Part shown: in pieces, positions 1 through 9,563 of the stretch
Layout of the letters: each line of letters starts with the position of its first letter
How positions within the stretch are numbered: the stretch's first letter is position 1
NCBI RefSeq assembly: GCF_027579695.1
Contig: NC_083587.1
Coordinates: 59,344,738 to 59,408,737 of the forward strand
DNA: 64,000 bases
Source: Neoarius graeffei
Lineage: Eukaryota > Chordata > Actinopteri > Siluriformes > Ariidae
Direction of reading: 5' to 3'
Translations under genes and position numbers: made by a program
Notes under the pieces: model-generated
What the model was told of the DNA's origin: nothing
Database searches by the model: none
Seen by the model: only the letters and a program-made list of their open reading frames with translations

Positions 1-1290
1 CCTATTTTTCCCTCTTTGATTCCGAAGCAGGAAGATTAAGCATCAGGCATAAAGGAAAAAGGAAAAGCGACGGAACGGGGGGTAAACGAGGCATTGAGTG
101 TTGATTGCCAGCTCGTGCCACAGATCTGAGGCCTATTTGATGTCGGGGAAAATCTCATAGGCTGAGTCGCACCGTGGGTGTGTGTACCATTGTGCAAAGG
201 AGTGGTGGAGGATTTTTTTTTTCAAAAGCTTGACCACATTAGGGACCCTCTAAGTGCTTTAGTGCTCAGGGTTAGAGCCAGGAGGCAGTGGGTGAATGAG
301 GGAGAGGGGAGTGTGTGTCAGGGAGGGAAAATGGGGGGAGGGAGAGGTGGGGAAAAGGGAGTGTGAAGGAGATGAAGAATGCTTAGAAAAACAAGTCGGA
401 CCCCTCGGAGGATTCCAGAACTTATTTGAAGTGTGTGTGTGTGTAGATACACACAGATTGTAAACGTGTGTGTGTGTGTGTGTGTGTGTGTAGTCTTGGA
501 CTCCACAGCTCCGGAGGTTTTATATGAGTTTATATGACTTTTATATGAGTTGAGAAACTCAGAGCACCCTGCTGCTCAGGGTTCAAACTCGGCTCATCTT
601 TACTTCTTTTTTCCCCCCCAATATCTCATAATGACTGAAAGAGAAAAAAGTGAATATTACTCACAGGGAGACAGAGTGTGTGTGTGTGTGTTTTCCTTGC
701 GCATATCTACCAGCTTGCTTTCTTTCACATTAAGCTCATACGGAAACTCCACATGCTTCGACTGTCTTGTTTTGCAGCACTGAATATCAGAACATGCGGC
801 AAGCTGTTGGGCCTTTAATAATAGCCCTGAAAAATGGAATCCGAGCCGTAGCTCATCTCATGTGCTTTAAAAGAATGTTAGAAGACATCAGCACTGTTGA
901 ATTCTCAAATCCGATTGGTCAGAAGGTGTTGATGTTGATGAGTTTTCTGTAAAAGCAGCTCTGATTGGGATTCCAGATTTAATTCAAGAAGTCACGGGTT
1001 TATATTGAGCCGTTCAGTTTAACCTATTATCATTTCGAGAGAAACAACTTACACCATGTGTCATTGTTGGTTGAACGTTTACGGAAGGAGTCTCCAGCAT
1101 GAGCGCTTTCTAACAGTCCAACGAGCTGGGCTTTAAATTAACGATTCCTAATTATTATACTACGTATGTACTTTTTTAGCCAATCAGCAAACAGATAGGA
1201 TGATATTGAATAACGCAATCACTGAGCTCTATATAAAATCTGCAGAGTTCAGAGCCTATTGCTGGGTTTCACATGATGTCACATCTGCCT
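1..1290. other. Sparse sequence without recognised gene
   Basis: No coding region could be supported here. The stretch holds a GT/AC microsatellite near 430-490, a short GT run near 678-690 and, at 1178-1218, a piece of repeat also seen near 12627 (AGCCAATCAGCAAACAGA). At 1261-1285 the bases GCTGGGTTTCACATGATGTC resemble the termini of the ISL2EU-like element at 2658-3786, so this may be a lone end of a related element. Open frames such as 767-952 have no family signature. Confidence 0.5.
431..490. repeat. (GT)n microsatellite, interrupted
   Basis: Two GT runs are separated by a short non-repeat segment that itself contains ACACAC, so the first run could pair with the middle. It is ordinary teleost simple sequence. 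Confidence 0.9.
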
Positions 1291-1661
1291 CATCTCATCT
1301 CATTATCTCTAGCCGCTTTATCCTGTTCTACAGGGTCGCAGGCGAGCTGGAGCCTATCCCAGCTGACTACGGGCGAAAGGCGGGGTACACCCTGGACAAG
1401 TCGCCAGGTCATCACAGGGCTGACACACAGACACAGACAACCATTCACACTCACACCTACGGTCAATTTAGAGTCACCAGTTAACCTAACCTGCATGTCT
1501 TTGGATTGTGGGGGAAACCGGAGCACCCGGAGGAAACCCACGCGGACACGGGGAGAACATGCAAACTCCGCACAGAAAGGCCCTCGCCGGCCACGGGGCT
1601 CGAACCCGGACCTTCTTCCTGTGAGGCGACAGCGCTAACCACTACACCATCGTGCCGCCCC
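1291..1661 (-). mobile_element. tRNA-headed SINE, family S1, full length
   Basis: This is the reverse complement of the family described at 4208-4576, from the CATCTCATCTCATTATCTC tail to the GCCGCCC 5' end. It lies directly against the GCTGGGTTTCACATGATGTC stretch. No clear target site duplication was found, so the flanks have changed or the insertion is old. Confidence 0.9.
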
Positions 1662-2029
1662 ACTGTGCATTATGTGACCAACAAATACTGTTAAGACATG
1701 ACTGTGAGAATGAAGTGAAAATGGCAAATAACATGAGAAAATATTCCTGTTTCAACAACTGTCCTAAATAGAAAGGAAGTATTGTATAGCCTTTGTGTTG
1801 GTATAATAATAAAAAATAAATAAAGAGAGAAAGGAAGGAAGGAAGAAATATACAAAAAAGAAAGACACACTGTACAAAAGAAAAACTGAAATTATCTCCG
1901 CTGAAATAATCATAGCAGTAAAAGAGCTGTTCAAAAAACGATCAAAGACAACTGAAAAAGAAAAAAAAATAACAGTCAAGGGGAGTGATCTAAAGATATG
2001 TAAGGTTTATAGCCTACCTTTCTGATAGG

Positions 2030-2657
2030 CAGCAGTGTATTGAGGTTGGTGGGTCCCCCAGGGATCAATATTAGGTCCCTTAGTCTTTCTGATTTATGTT
2101 AATGATATGCCCTCAGCAGTGAAATGTAAACTACTGCTGTATGCTGATGATTCTGCCCTTCTGGTATCGGGCAAAAACACCGTGGATATTCAACAGTGTC
2201 TGTCTTGTGATCTTCGATCAGTCTAAGAGTGGCTTGTAGAAAACAAGTTGTCTCGGCAAAACAGAATCCATACGTTTTGGCTCCAAACGTAGACTAAATA
2301 ATAACGAGTCTCTAGACGTGGCATGTAATGGTAAAAAAAATTACCAGTAAATCCTGTGTGAAATACTTCGGCGTGGATTTAGACCAGTCTCATAGTGGTA
2401 GCCATATACAGTAGCTGACAATATTATATGCAAGGCCAACACCAAATTCAAGTTTCTATTTAGGCAGGCCAGGAACCTCGATAAGGCAATCAAGAAACGT
2501 TTCATGTCTGCTCTTATCCAATGTAATTTTGACTATGCCAGCTCCACTTGGTACTCCGGCCTTACCAAGAATTATAAGAATCATCTTCAGGTTACACAAA
2601 ATAAAATTATTCACTTCATACGTAGCACTTCCCCCAGGATTCCTAGACGGTATTCTA
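2030..2657 (+). pseudogene. LINE reverse transcriptase fragment, RT palm part
   Basis: This is the first visible piece of a decayed non-LTR retrotransposon. One frame from about 2061 reads GSILGPLVFLIYVNDMPSA and then the catalytic YADDSALLVSG, which are RT motifs B' and C. A stop follows near 2224, and later frames shift. From 2504 another frame reads the thumb-like part (NFDYASSTWYSG). The LINE resumes at 3787 after the inserted element at 2658-3786, then again at 7050 and about 7470, ending near 7603. No endonuclease is left, so the copy is 5' truncated. It is a dead copy; the clade is not assigned beyond APE-type LINE. Confidence 0.75.
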
Positions 2658-2773
2658 GGGTTTCATGTGGTGTCACATCCAGCTCATTAGTTATTCAAAA
2701 CTTTAGCTGGTGGTCTACCAAAACTCAGTTGACAAAGCGTTTGTACGGAGAAGGTTCATTGCTCGCATGAAAA

Positions 2774-2999
2774 ATGCCTTACGCTTGCGTTGTTTTAGGT
2801 TGTTCGAATCGATCAAACCATGAAACTGATAAAAGTTTCTTCAGGGTTCCCCATTAACTAATAAAAAAGGGTGAACGAACACAGGATTTCACAAAAAGAT
2901 GTCGAGAAAGGTGGCTTTTGAACCTCTCACTGAAATCGAAGGGAGCTGAGTTCGAAGCATGCTCGAGTTTGCAGTGATTACTTGGTGAAAGGTTTGTAT
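2774..2999 (+). pseudogene. Degenerate THAP zinc-finger exon
   Basis: The frame begins MPYACVVLGCSNRS, with the C-x4-C pair of a THAP (C2CH) DNA-binding domain, followed by SFFRVP. It hits a stop at about 2855. After a shift the sequence continues with the THAP-like RCRERWLLNL and then VCSDYLVKG, where the usual final His is Tyr. The coding similarity stops just before GTTTGT at about 2990, a possible 5' splice site. THAP domains bind transposon ends or promoters. This copy cannot make a working domain because of the stop and frameshifts. Confidence 0.6.
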
Positions 3000-3368
3000 T
3001 TCCCTCTCAGCTCTGTCCTTAGTGTTTTCCAAGTACTTTTCTTGCCATGTGTCGTTATTTTATGGTGTATTTTTTAGTCACAAAGCGCTAAAGTCCCCAA
3101 CTGTTTCTTTGTTTCCTCCTCACTCCTCACAAAGTCCATATGCATGAACGTCGCAACAAAATTCTTCCCCAGCCGTACAGTTACAATGCGCCGTGATCAC
3201 TTCTCCGTCTTGTTTAACTAAGATCCAGGTCTTTAAAGGGGTTTCTGATGATCTTTGTGAATGATTTAGCTGAGAGATAAGAGCCAACACAAGTGAGAAT
3301 CAAGCCAACTGTTGTTTGTTTACACTTCAACTTGCAGCGCTTCGTTGTAAAGACGCGAACAAAAAGCT

Positions 3369-3786
3369 TTAAAAAAACATACTTAAACGGGCAAAAACAA
3401 TACAGGATTCATTCAGCAGCGACTTGATCCCGAGGTCCTTTACCCAGCCACATACAAAAAAGTTGTAAGCCTCCATACTCTTCCACGCTTTCATCTGTTT
3501 TGTGGTGTAGAAGGACGTCTGCAACACCAGATAGTTCGAGATGTCGGGGAACTCGGCTGAAGGGTAGTTTTCGAGATCATATGACAAATCCTTCTTTCCC
3601 AGACTGTCGGGGTCGATTCCATTGTACACAGCAATCTTCTGAATATATCTAAAGTGAGCAGTGGCTTCTAGATTACAAGTGTACTCTAATAAGTTATCGC
3701 TAGCTGTTTGCACTACAGAGGCGTTTAGACCACCAGCTATTTCACTTCCGGTAAAACCACTAAGAAAAGTCACGTGACTGAAACCC
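3369..3786 (-). pseudogene. First exon of YqaJ-partner protein, ISL2EU copy 1
   Basis: The open frame on the minus strand runs from the right end of the element inwards. It contains YPSAEFPDISNYLV and then KSMEAYNFFVCGWVKDL, which parallels KSLEAYKYFVVGW in the second element at 45400-45969. In ISL2EU elements this segment precedes the SWIM/YqaJ-nuclease part of the second protein; that part is absent here. The frame also reads on through 3839 into flanking LINE sequence, which is a shadow. Its identity rests on remembered family motifs, so it is moderately sure. Confidence 0.5.
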
Positions 3787-4141
3787 AGCAATACTGAGTT
3801 TAAACAGGTCAACATGTTGCCAGTCCATCTCCGAGTCAAACAGTTAAAACTAAATCACATCCACAAGATGTTATTTGGTAATGCGGCGAGATATTTCACA
3901 TCTTCTAGAAGTGTTCAGAATGCCCGCCATAATACCCGTTCAGAACCCGAGTCCCTTTTTGTTCCCTCTGTTAAGTCATTTGGCCATTCTTCATTTCGAT
4001 ATACCGCCATCACTGGCTGGCATGAACTACCAAGTCAGTTGCAGTCCATAAATGTTTTACATAGTTTTAAATTCAAGATCAAGAATTTTTTTATTTGATT
4101 AATTTTATCAGCATTCATAAAATCCTTTTATTATGTTCTAG
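3787..4141 (+). pseudogene. LINE C-terminal fragment continuing from 2657
   Basis: Directly after the inserted element the LINE frame resumes as EFKQVNMLPVHLRVKQLKL, followed by FRYTAITGWHELPSQLQS and SFKFKIKNFF before a stop at 4096-4098. These are typical end-of-RT motifs of fish APE LINEs. The 3' untranslated part is then cut by the MITE at 4142. Confidence 0.75.
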
Positions 4142-4207
4142 TTAAAGGAGAACTGAAGGAAAATTTTTTATCATCAAAATTCTATTTCTCATTGTATTAA
4201 ATATCGG

Positions 4208-4576
4208 GGGCGGCACGGTGGTGTAGTGGTTAGCGCTGTCGCCTCACAGCAAGAAGGTCCTGGGTTCGAGCCCTGGGGCCGGCGAGGGCCTTTCTGTGTG
4301 GAGTTTGCATGTTGTCCGCGTGGGTTTCCTCCGGGTGCTCCGGTTTCCCCCACAGTCCAAAGACATGCAGGTTAGGTTAACTGGTGACTCTAAATTGAGC
4401 GTAGGTGTGAATGTGAGTGTGAATGGTTGTCTGTGTCTATGTGTCAGCCCTGTGATGACCTGGCGACTTGTCCAGGATGTACCCCGCCTTTCGCCCATAG
4501 TCACCTGGGATAGGCTCCAGCTTGCCTGCGACCCTGTAGAAGGATAAAGCGGCTAGAGATAATGAGATGAGATGAG
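4208..4576 (+). mobile_element. tRNA-headed SINE, family S1, full length (type description)
   Basis: A tRNA-like head carries an A-box-like TGGTGTAGTGGTTAGC and a B-box GGGTTCGAGCCC, which act as an internal RNA polymerase III promoter. It is followed by a body of about 230 bases and a tail GATAAAGCGGCTAGAGATAA plus short ATGAG repeats. Such SINEs have no protein and move using a partner LINE. A perfect 12-bp target duplication ATTAAATATCGG flanks it (4196-4207 and 4577-4588). Seventeen full or partial copies of S1 and its relative S2 lie in this window. Confidence 0.95.
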
Positions 4577-4993
4577 ATTAAATATCGGAATGCATTTTTG
4601 ATCGCTATTTTGTCGCTGCTATAGCAAGTTATGAGAGTTTGAAATATGCCCTGTAATATATCAGTCCATCCCTTAGCAAAAAGTAGTATACTTAAAGTTC
4701 ATTTTATTAAGTATGCTTCAGTATAAGTATAGCAAGTCTACTACAGACCATGTACTTTTAGTGTACTAGAAAGTATACAAATTTAATACTTTTTCGGACT
4801 AAATTGGAACATTTCAAGTTTATAAAAGTATACTTTAAAGTTCATTTTAAGTTTGCAAAAGTACACTTTAAAGTATACAACAAGTACAGTCATCTATATA
4901 CTATCAATGTACTTGGTATATCCCTCTCGTATGCTTAAAGTATTCCACAAGTACACTTATCGATATACTGCCATTGTACTAGTTATATACTTC

Positions 4994-5686
4994 TTTTTTT
5001 AAGATTTTTTTGGGGTCTTTTTCCACCTTTATTGGATAGGACAGTGTAGAGACAGGAAATGAGCAGGAGAGAGACAGGGAGGGATTGGGAAATAACCTCG
5101 GGTCGGAATCAAACCCGGGTCCCCAGATTTATGGTATGGCGCCTTATGCCCCTTTTCCACCAAAGCAGTTCCAGGGCTGGTTCGGGGCCAGTGCTTAGTT
5201 TGGAACCGGGTTTTCTGTTTCCACTGACAAAGAACTGGCTCTGGGGTCAGAAAAACCGGTTCCAGGCTAGCACCAACTCTCTGCTGGGCCAGAGGAAAGA
5301 ACCGCTTACGTCAGCGGGGGGGCGGAGTTGTTAAGACCAATAACAATAACAAGACCACGAAAGATCGCCATTTTTAAGCGATGAGAAGCAGCAGCTGTAC
5401 AAACGCGAAGTCATCCATTATTATTATTGTTGTTGCTGCTGCTGCTTCTTCCGTGTTGTTTTTGCTTCGATATTCGCGCCAAGGTTTATGCAAACGTAGT
5501 GACGTAACTGACGTATACAGTGATGTAATGACGTGGCTTCCCTTAGCACCGCGAGCTATGGAAAAGCAAACTGGTTCTCAGCTGGCTCGCAAGTTGAACG
5601 AGTTGTGAACCAGCACCGGCCCCGAACCAGCCCTGGAACTGATTTGGTGGAAAAGGGGTATTAGTCGACTGAGCCACGATGCCCCT
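4994..5686 (-). mobile_element. tRNA-derived SINE, different family (S3), split
   Basis: On the minus strand it reads GGGGCATCGTGGCTCAGTCG, the A-box region, then a B-box-like GGGTTTGATTCCGAC and a body ending in CCTATCCAATAAAGGTGG. A perfect 14-bp duplication TAGTTATATACTTC flanks it (4980-4993 and 5687-5700). The head is split by the 514-bp MITE at 5147-5660. The family differs from S1 in both head and tail. Confidence 0.85.
5147..5660. mobile_element. Harbinger-type MITE inside the S3 SINE
   Basis: Long inverted ends (about 45 bases) begin TGCCCCTTTTCCACCAAAGC on the left and, inverted, TACCCCTTTTCCACCAAATC on the right. The 3-bp duplication TTA (5144-5146 and 5661-5663) is the TWA-type duplication of PIF/Harbinger elements, and removing the element restores the SINE head exactly. 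No coding sequence. This is the innermost of five nested elements. Confidence 0.85.
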
Positions 5687-7049
5687 TAGTTATATACTTC
5701 AAGTCCCTATTTTTAGTTTATTATTGTATACTTTAAGTATACTGTTATAAACGTTGGTTATTTCACTAGTTTACTTGTTATACTTTAAGTTTGCTTTGCA
5801 TATTACTTGTAGCTTGCTATTTATATACTGGAAATATATTCCTTAAAGTATTCTTAAAGTGTACTCATACTGTATGTACACAAGAGTGTGATGCATTTAC
5901 AAAATCACAAGACAGAATGTTGAAAACAAGTCTGATATATTTTCAAACATTTCAAATACAAAGACCTATGAAATCAAGTCCTTCCTTACTGGAGAAAATG
6001 AAAGGAAAAAGTGCACATTTGCATGTAAAAATGTAAACATAATGGTCTCTTGATCAATAAAGTCAAGTCAAAAGTTTTTCTGTTTTTGTGTATGATTTTA
6101 AGGTACATAAAGATAATGTAGTTGAGTACACATACTATATACTGTAAAGTTTTAAACTCCAGCATTATATTATATTAATATATAAATTAAATGTTAAGCA
6201 TGAGTCAATCGCTTGACCTTATTATGCACTTGGAGCAAGATATACTAAGTATTAGTACTTTGTGGCAGAAAAATGTAAAAAGTATACTAAAGTATAAGTT
6301 TTAGTATTAAAGTATAAGTCTTAGTATTAATGTACATAGTCTTAGACTTTTGTTTATACTTTTCAGTATAAGCCAAGTATACTTCACTATACTATTTTTA
6401 AGTATATAAAATATAGTTTATAAAAAGTCAACTTCAAGTATACTTCCTCAGTTTTAGTAAAAAATAAGTATACTCATAGTACACTTGAATAAACTTCTTT
6501 TTGCTAAGGGATATGTCAAAGCAATGGCCGTAAATGAGATTCGTTGAGACCTGTGCGAGACATCGTAGGACGGAAGTAAAACGTACAGCGGAAATCAAAG
6601 CGACCGACATCTGCCAACGTTGTCAAAAGACGCGCGCGCCCTCTTTCGAACACTGACGTAATCAAGCTGGAAGTTTTGTTTGTTTTGATCGCAATCAGGA
6701 AAGTTTGAAAAAAGTAGGCAGTAATCGTCATTTAAACTCGTTTTTGTGCAATATTTCGTTTGGAAAACAGTTTTCAAAATGGCGGCACTGACACCTGACT
6801 GACACTTCATGTTTCGAAGTCTCGCACAAGTCTCGTGAAGATCGCGCGGATAAGCGACGCCTGCCGTGGACCAAACTAACTAAATTCAACACGGCTAAAA
6901 ACCGAATAGGCCGATAAGTATAATATTTAATTGCAATTAGTTGCCAATACGAGTCACGATATAAGGTTACTAAAACCGAAAGCGTACTTGAATAACACGT
7001 TAATTAAGAAATAAAGCGATTTTTAAAAGTGACTTCAGTTCCCCTTTAA

Positions 7050-7140
7050 CCTTCTAGTTCTTGCAATATTTTATTTTGTATACCTCCCGGACACCCCTTT
7101 TTTTCCCCTCCCCTTCCCTCTTTTGTTTACAAGCCCTCTG
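7050..7140 (+). mobile_element. LINE 3' untranslated piece
   Basis: This is the continuation of the LINE from 4141 after the MITE, with pyrimidine-rich sequence CCCCTCCCCTTCCCTC. It is bounded on the right by the S2 SINE. Confidence 0.5.
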
Positions 7141-7470
7141 GGCGGCACGGTGGTGTAGTGGTTAAGTGGTTAGCATGGTCGCTTCACAGCAAGAAGGTTC
7201 TGGGTTTGAACCCAGCGGCCGGCGAGGGCCTTTCTGTGCGGAGTTTGCATGTTCTCCCCGTGTCTGCATGGGTTTCCTCTGGGTGCTCGGTTTCCCCCAC
7301 AATCCAAAGACATGCAGGTTAGGTTAATATGAGATGGCCTTGAGCAAGGCACCTAACTCCCAACTGCCCCCCGGGCGCTGTTAGCATGGCTGCCCACTGC
7401 TCTGGGTATGTGTGTGTGTTTACTGCTTCAGATGAGTTAAATGCGGATGAATAAAGTTGTGGTTGCTTTT
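7141..7470 (+). mobile_element. SINE subfamily S2 (S1 head, different tail)
   Basis: The head matches S1 (GGCGGCACGGTGGTGTAGTG, with an AGTGGTTA duplication) up to CATGCAGGTTAGGTTAA. After this the body changes to GAGCAAGGCACCTAACTCCC and a tail ATGAATAAAGTTGTGG. The same alternative tail is found in inverse orientation at 57476-57781. The two subfamilies therefore share a tRNA head and core but use different 3' ends, which suggests different LINE partners. Confidence 0.8.
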
Positions 7471-7603
7471 TTCCTTCTTTTGGCACTTGATGTTCTTGGA
7501 CCACAATGGAAATAAGCGTTTATACTTTATTGTGCTATTCATGTATTTTAATGTGCACTACACTTGTATTTTGTACATTATTTTACTAAATAAACTCATC
7601 GTC
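7471..7603 (+). mobile_element. LINE 3' end
   Basis: The sequence TGTACATTATTTTACTAAATA followed by AACTCATCGTCATCATCAAGG is a LINE-like 3' terminus with a short repeated tail, taken as the end of the element that began at 2030. Confidence 0.5.
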
Positions 7604-7689
7604 ATCATCAAGGAATAAGGGAAAGGTGAGAAAATAAGAGGAGATAATGAAAGGGAAAAAAGGCAGGAGATACTTTTCTTGGGGCAAGT

Positions 7690-7893
7690 TTGATCAGATA
7701 CGACGGTTTAACACATAAGCCAAATACACATGATGCGAGTGGTAAAATGGCGGCCAGATGGCTTCACTCGTCTCTACAGCGGGGAATGGGCTCTGAGCTC
7801 TGCAGATTTTATATTGAACTCGGTGAACACAATAGTCGCATTTACTGTACATTACCTGTTGGGGGCAGAGTGTTGCTGATTTTATCCAATCAG
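7690..7893. repeat. Interspersed repeat fragment (family E)
   Basis: Bases from about 7828 (ATAGTCGCATTTACTGTACA, then CCTGTTGGGGGCAGAGTGTT) recur near 12665-12735 with small changes. The function is unknown. No coding signature. Confidence 0.5.
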
Positions 7894-7903
7894 AAAACAA
7901 GCA

Positions 7904-8281
7904 GGGCGGCACGGTGGTGTAGTGGTTAGCGCTGTCGCCTCACAGCAAGAAGGTCCGGGTTCGAGCCCCATGGCCGGCGAGGGCCTTTCTGTGCGGAGTT
8001 TGCATGTTCTCCCCGTGTCCGCGTGGGTTTCCTCCGGGTGCTCCGGTTTCCCCCACAGTCCAAAGACATGCAGGTTAGGTTAACTGGTGACTCTAAATTG
8101 AGCGTAGGTGTGAATGTGAGTGTGAATGGTTGTCTGTGTCTATGTGTCAGCCCTGTGATGACCTGGCAACTTGTCCAGGGTGTACCCCGCCTTTCGCCCG
8201 TAGTCAGCTGGGATAGGCTCCAGCTTGCCTGCGACCCTGTAGAACAGGATAAAGCGGCTACAGATAATGAGATGAGATGAG
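7904..8281 (+). mobile_element. S1 SINE, full length
   Basis: It is flanked by a perfect 10-bp duplication AAAACAAGCA (7894-7903 and 8282-8291). Boxes A and B are intact. Confidence 0.95.
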
Positions 8282-8302
8282 AAAACAAGCATTTGCCCCT
8301 TT

Positions 8303-9562
8303 CATATATCATACAATCCACTGCACAGTCAAGAACTTCCAGTGGCCAGATCCAGGCTGCTGATAATGATACAAAAACCAATATTGGGCTATATAATCAG
8401 TTTCGATGTTCAAATATCGGATATTCAAATACAGGCTAATGGATTATTTAACGCTAATGGATTATTTTTTTCCTGAATGTGTGGTGCACCGTGACGGCTG
8501 CTGGCGTAATTGGGCCCTGCTTTTCTGACACCCCACAGTGACATCAGACATCTACTTACAGATGGTGCAGCAGTACGCCATTGATGAACTTCCACTACAG
8601 ATCCGATTGGCTGGGTATTTCCAACAGGATGGCGCACCGGCGCATTTTGGCCATACTGTTCGTGCTTATCTCGACCACACATTTCCAAGTCGATGGATAG
8701 GTCATGGTGGACCATTGCCGTGGCCTCCACACTCCCCTGATTTGACGCCCTGTGATTTCTGGTTATGGCGTATGGTGAAGGAGCACGTGTATAGCAGGAA
8801 AGTTCATGATATCAATGACCTCAAGGACAGAATAAGGACTGTGGTATCATCTATTCCCTGCAAAATGTGTGTCCGGGCTTTAAATGGTAATGTTGCTCGC
8901 TGGTTTTTGTGTGTTGAACACGATGGCGAACAGGTTGAGACCGTCCTGTAAATCATCTTGCACATATGATGTATGTTTTGTGAATAAATGGTTTCTACCA
9001 TTGAAGTGTTAACATAATTATGACTAACCCTATATTATTCCAGGTTTACATGGTCTCGCAGATTTTCTTCAAGATTAATACTGCTGGAAATGATTGCACG
9101 TTTACAATTTGTCATCATTGTAAATTTGTCATCAGTTTCGATGTTCAAACATCGGATGCAAGCTGAAATGTGATGTTATTAGAGTGTTTGTTTTTATATG
9201 TCTAGTTACTGGTCCCATGGTATTTTTCGTCAGCACAGAAGCTTTTAATCGGTCATCCTTATATTATCGCCCGTACACTTTCACTCTCTGCATTGTTTAC
9301 ACGAACTACATGTTCCAACTCCTCAGCACTACAACTCTGGCCAACAACATTAACAGTGTACTTTTACACTGATGACAAATTGTAAACGTGCAATCATTTT
9401 CAGCAGGATTAATCTTGAAAAAAATAAATAAATCTGTGAGCCCATGTAAACCTGGAATAATATTTGAACATCCGATATTTGAACATCGAAACTGATTGAT
9501 TATATAGTCCAATACTGGTTTTTGTACCGTTATCAGCAGCCTGGGCGTGGCCACTGGAAGGT
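8303..9562. mobile_element. Mariner-type element with long inverted arms
   Basis: The left arm (8328-8434) and the inverse of the right arm (about 9455-9562) share CCAGTGGCCA..CAGGCTGCTGATAA, ACAAAAACCA and CAGTTTCGATGTTCAAATAT. A further inverted pair lies inside (9040-9165 against 9370-9460, sharing TTACAATTTGTCATCA). A transposase fragment fills the left centre. Ends and target duplication could not be fixed, so the boundaries are approximate. Internal rearrangement seems likely. Confidence 0.55.
8538..8951 (+). pseudogene. Mariner-family transposase, C-terminal fragment
   Basis: The 137-residue frame carries FQQDGAPAHFG, the second catalytic Asp, and WPPHSPDLTPCDFWLW, the third. I count 41 residues between the Asp of QQDG and the Asp of PCDF, so the spacing fits a DD41D-type mariner, not the DD34D of classical mariner or DD34E of Tc1. 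The protein would cut and join element ends in the nucleus. The N-terminal DNA-binding region and the first catalytic Asp are missing, so the fragment is inactive. The frame runs cleanly to a stop at 8951, suggesting it is not very old. Confidence 0.75.
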
Positions 9563-9563
9563 C

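Larger units (their letters stand above)
2658..3786. mobile_element. ISL2EU-like DNA element (copy 1), internally deleted
   Basis: The element splits a LINE coding frame. Its left end GGGTTTCATGTGGTGTCAC matches the inverse of the right end (GGGTTTCAGTCACGTGAC). Inside, a degenerate THAP exon starts near the left end (+) and a YqaJ-partner exon starts near the right end (-), so both read towards the centre. ISL2EU elements are known to encode a THAP-containing protein and a YqaJ nuclease protein, and this content fits. At 1.1 kb it lacks the catalytic parts of both genes. The target duplication is unclear, at most a single A. Related to, but strongly diverged from, the element at 44797-46059. 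Confidence 0.55.
4670..6510. mobile_element. MITE rich in AAGTATACTT palindromes
   Basis: Terminal inverted repeats are CCCTTAGCAAAAAG at the left and CTTTTTGCTAAGGG at the right. The interior is built from many AAGTATACTT-like palindromes and AGTATAC runs, strong potential for secondary structure. The flank ATATGTCA (6511-6518) resembles ATATATCA (4656-4663), which would be an 8-bp duplication if six extra bases (GTCCAT) at the left are ignored. It is split by the SINE at 4994-5686. No transposase is visible. Confidence 0.7.
4142..7049. mobile_element. Outer MITE with TTAAAGG termini, hAT-like
   Basis: The ends are inverted repeats: TTAAAGGAGAACTGAAG on the left and, inverted, TTAAAGGGGAACTGAAG on the right. 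The flanks TGTTCTAG (4134-4141) and CCTTCTAG (7050-7057) agree at 6 of 8 bases, fitting an aged 8-bp target duplication as made by hAT-type transposases. The true element is short: 4142-4207, 4577-4669 and 6511-7049. The rest is a SINE and a second MITE inserted into it. It has no transposase. Confidence 0.65.

Noticed and set aside
767..952. Frame preceded by TTGTTTTGCAG as a possible exon
   Set aside because: The acceptor-like site is fair, but the frame has no family match, no good donor, and nothing in phase nearby.
4208..4290. tRNA genes at the SINE heads
   Set aside because: A- and B-boxes are present but there is no cloverleaf with anticodon arm and no isolated tRNA; they belong to SINEs.
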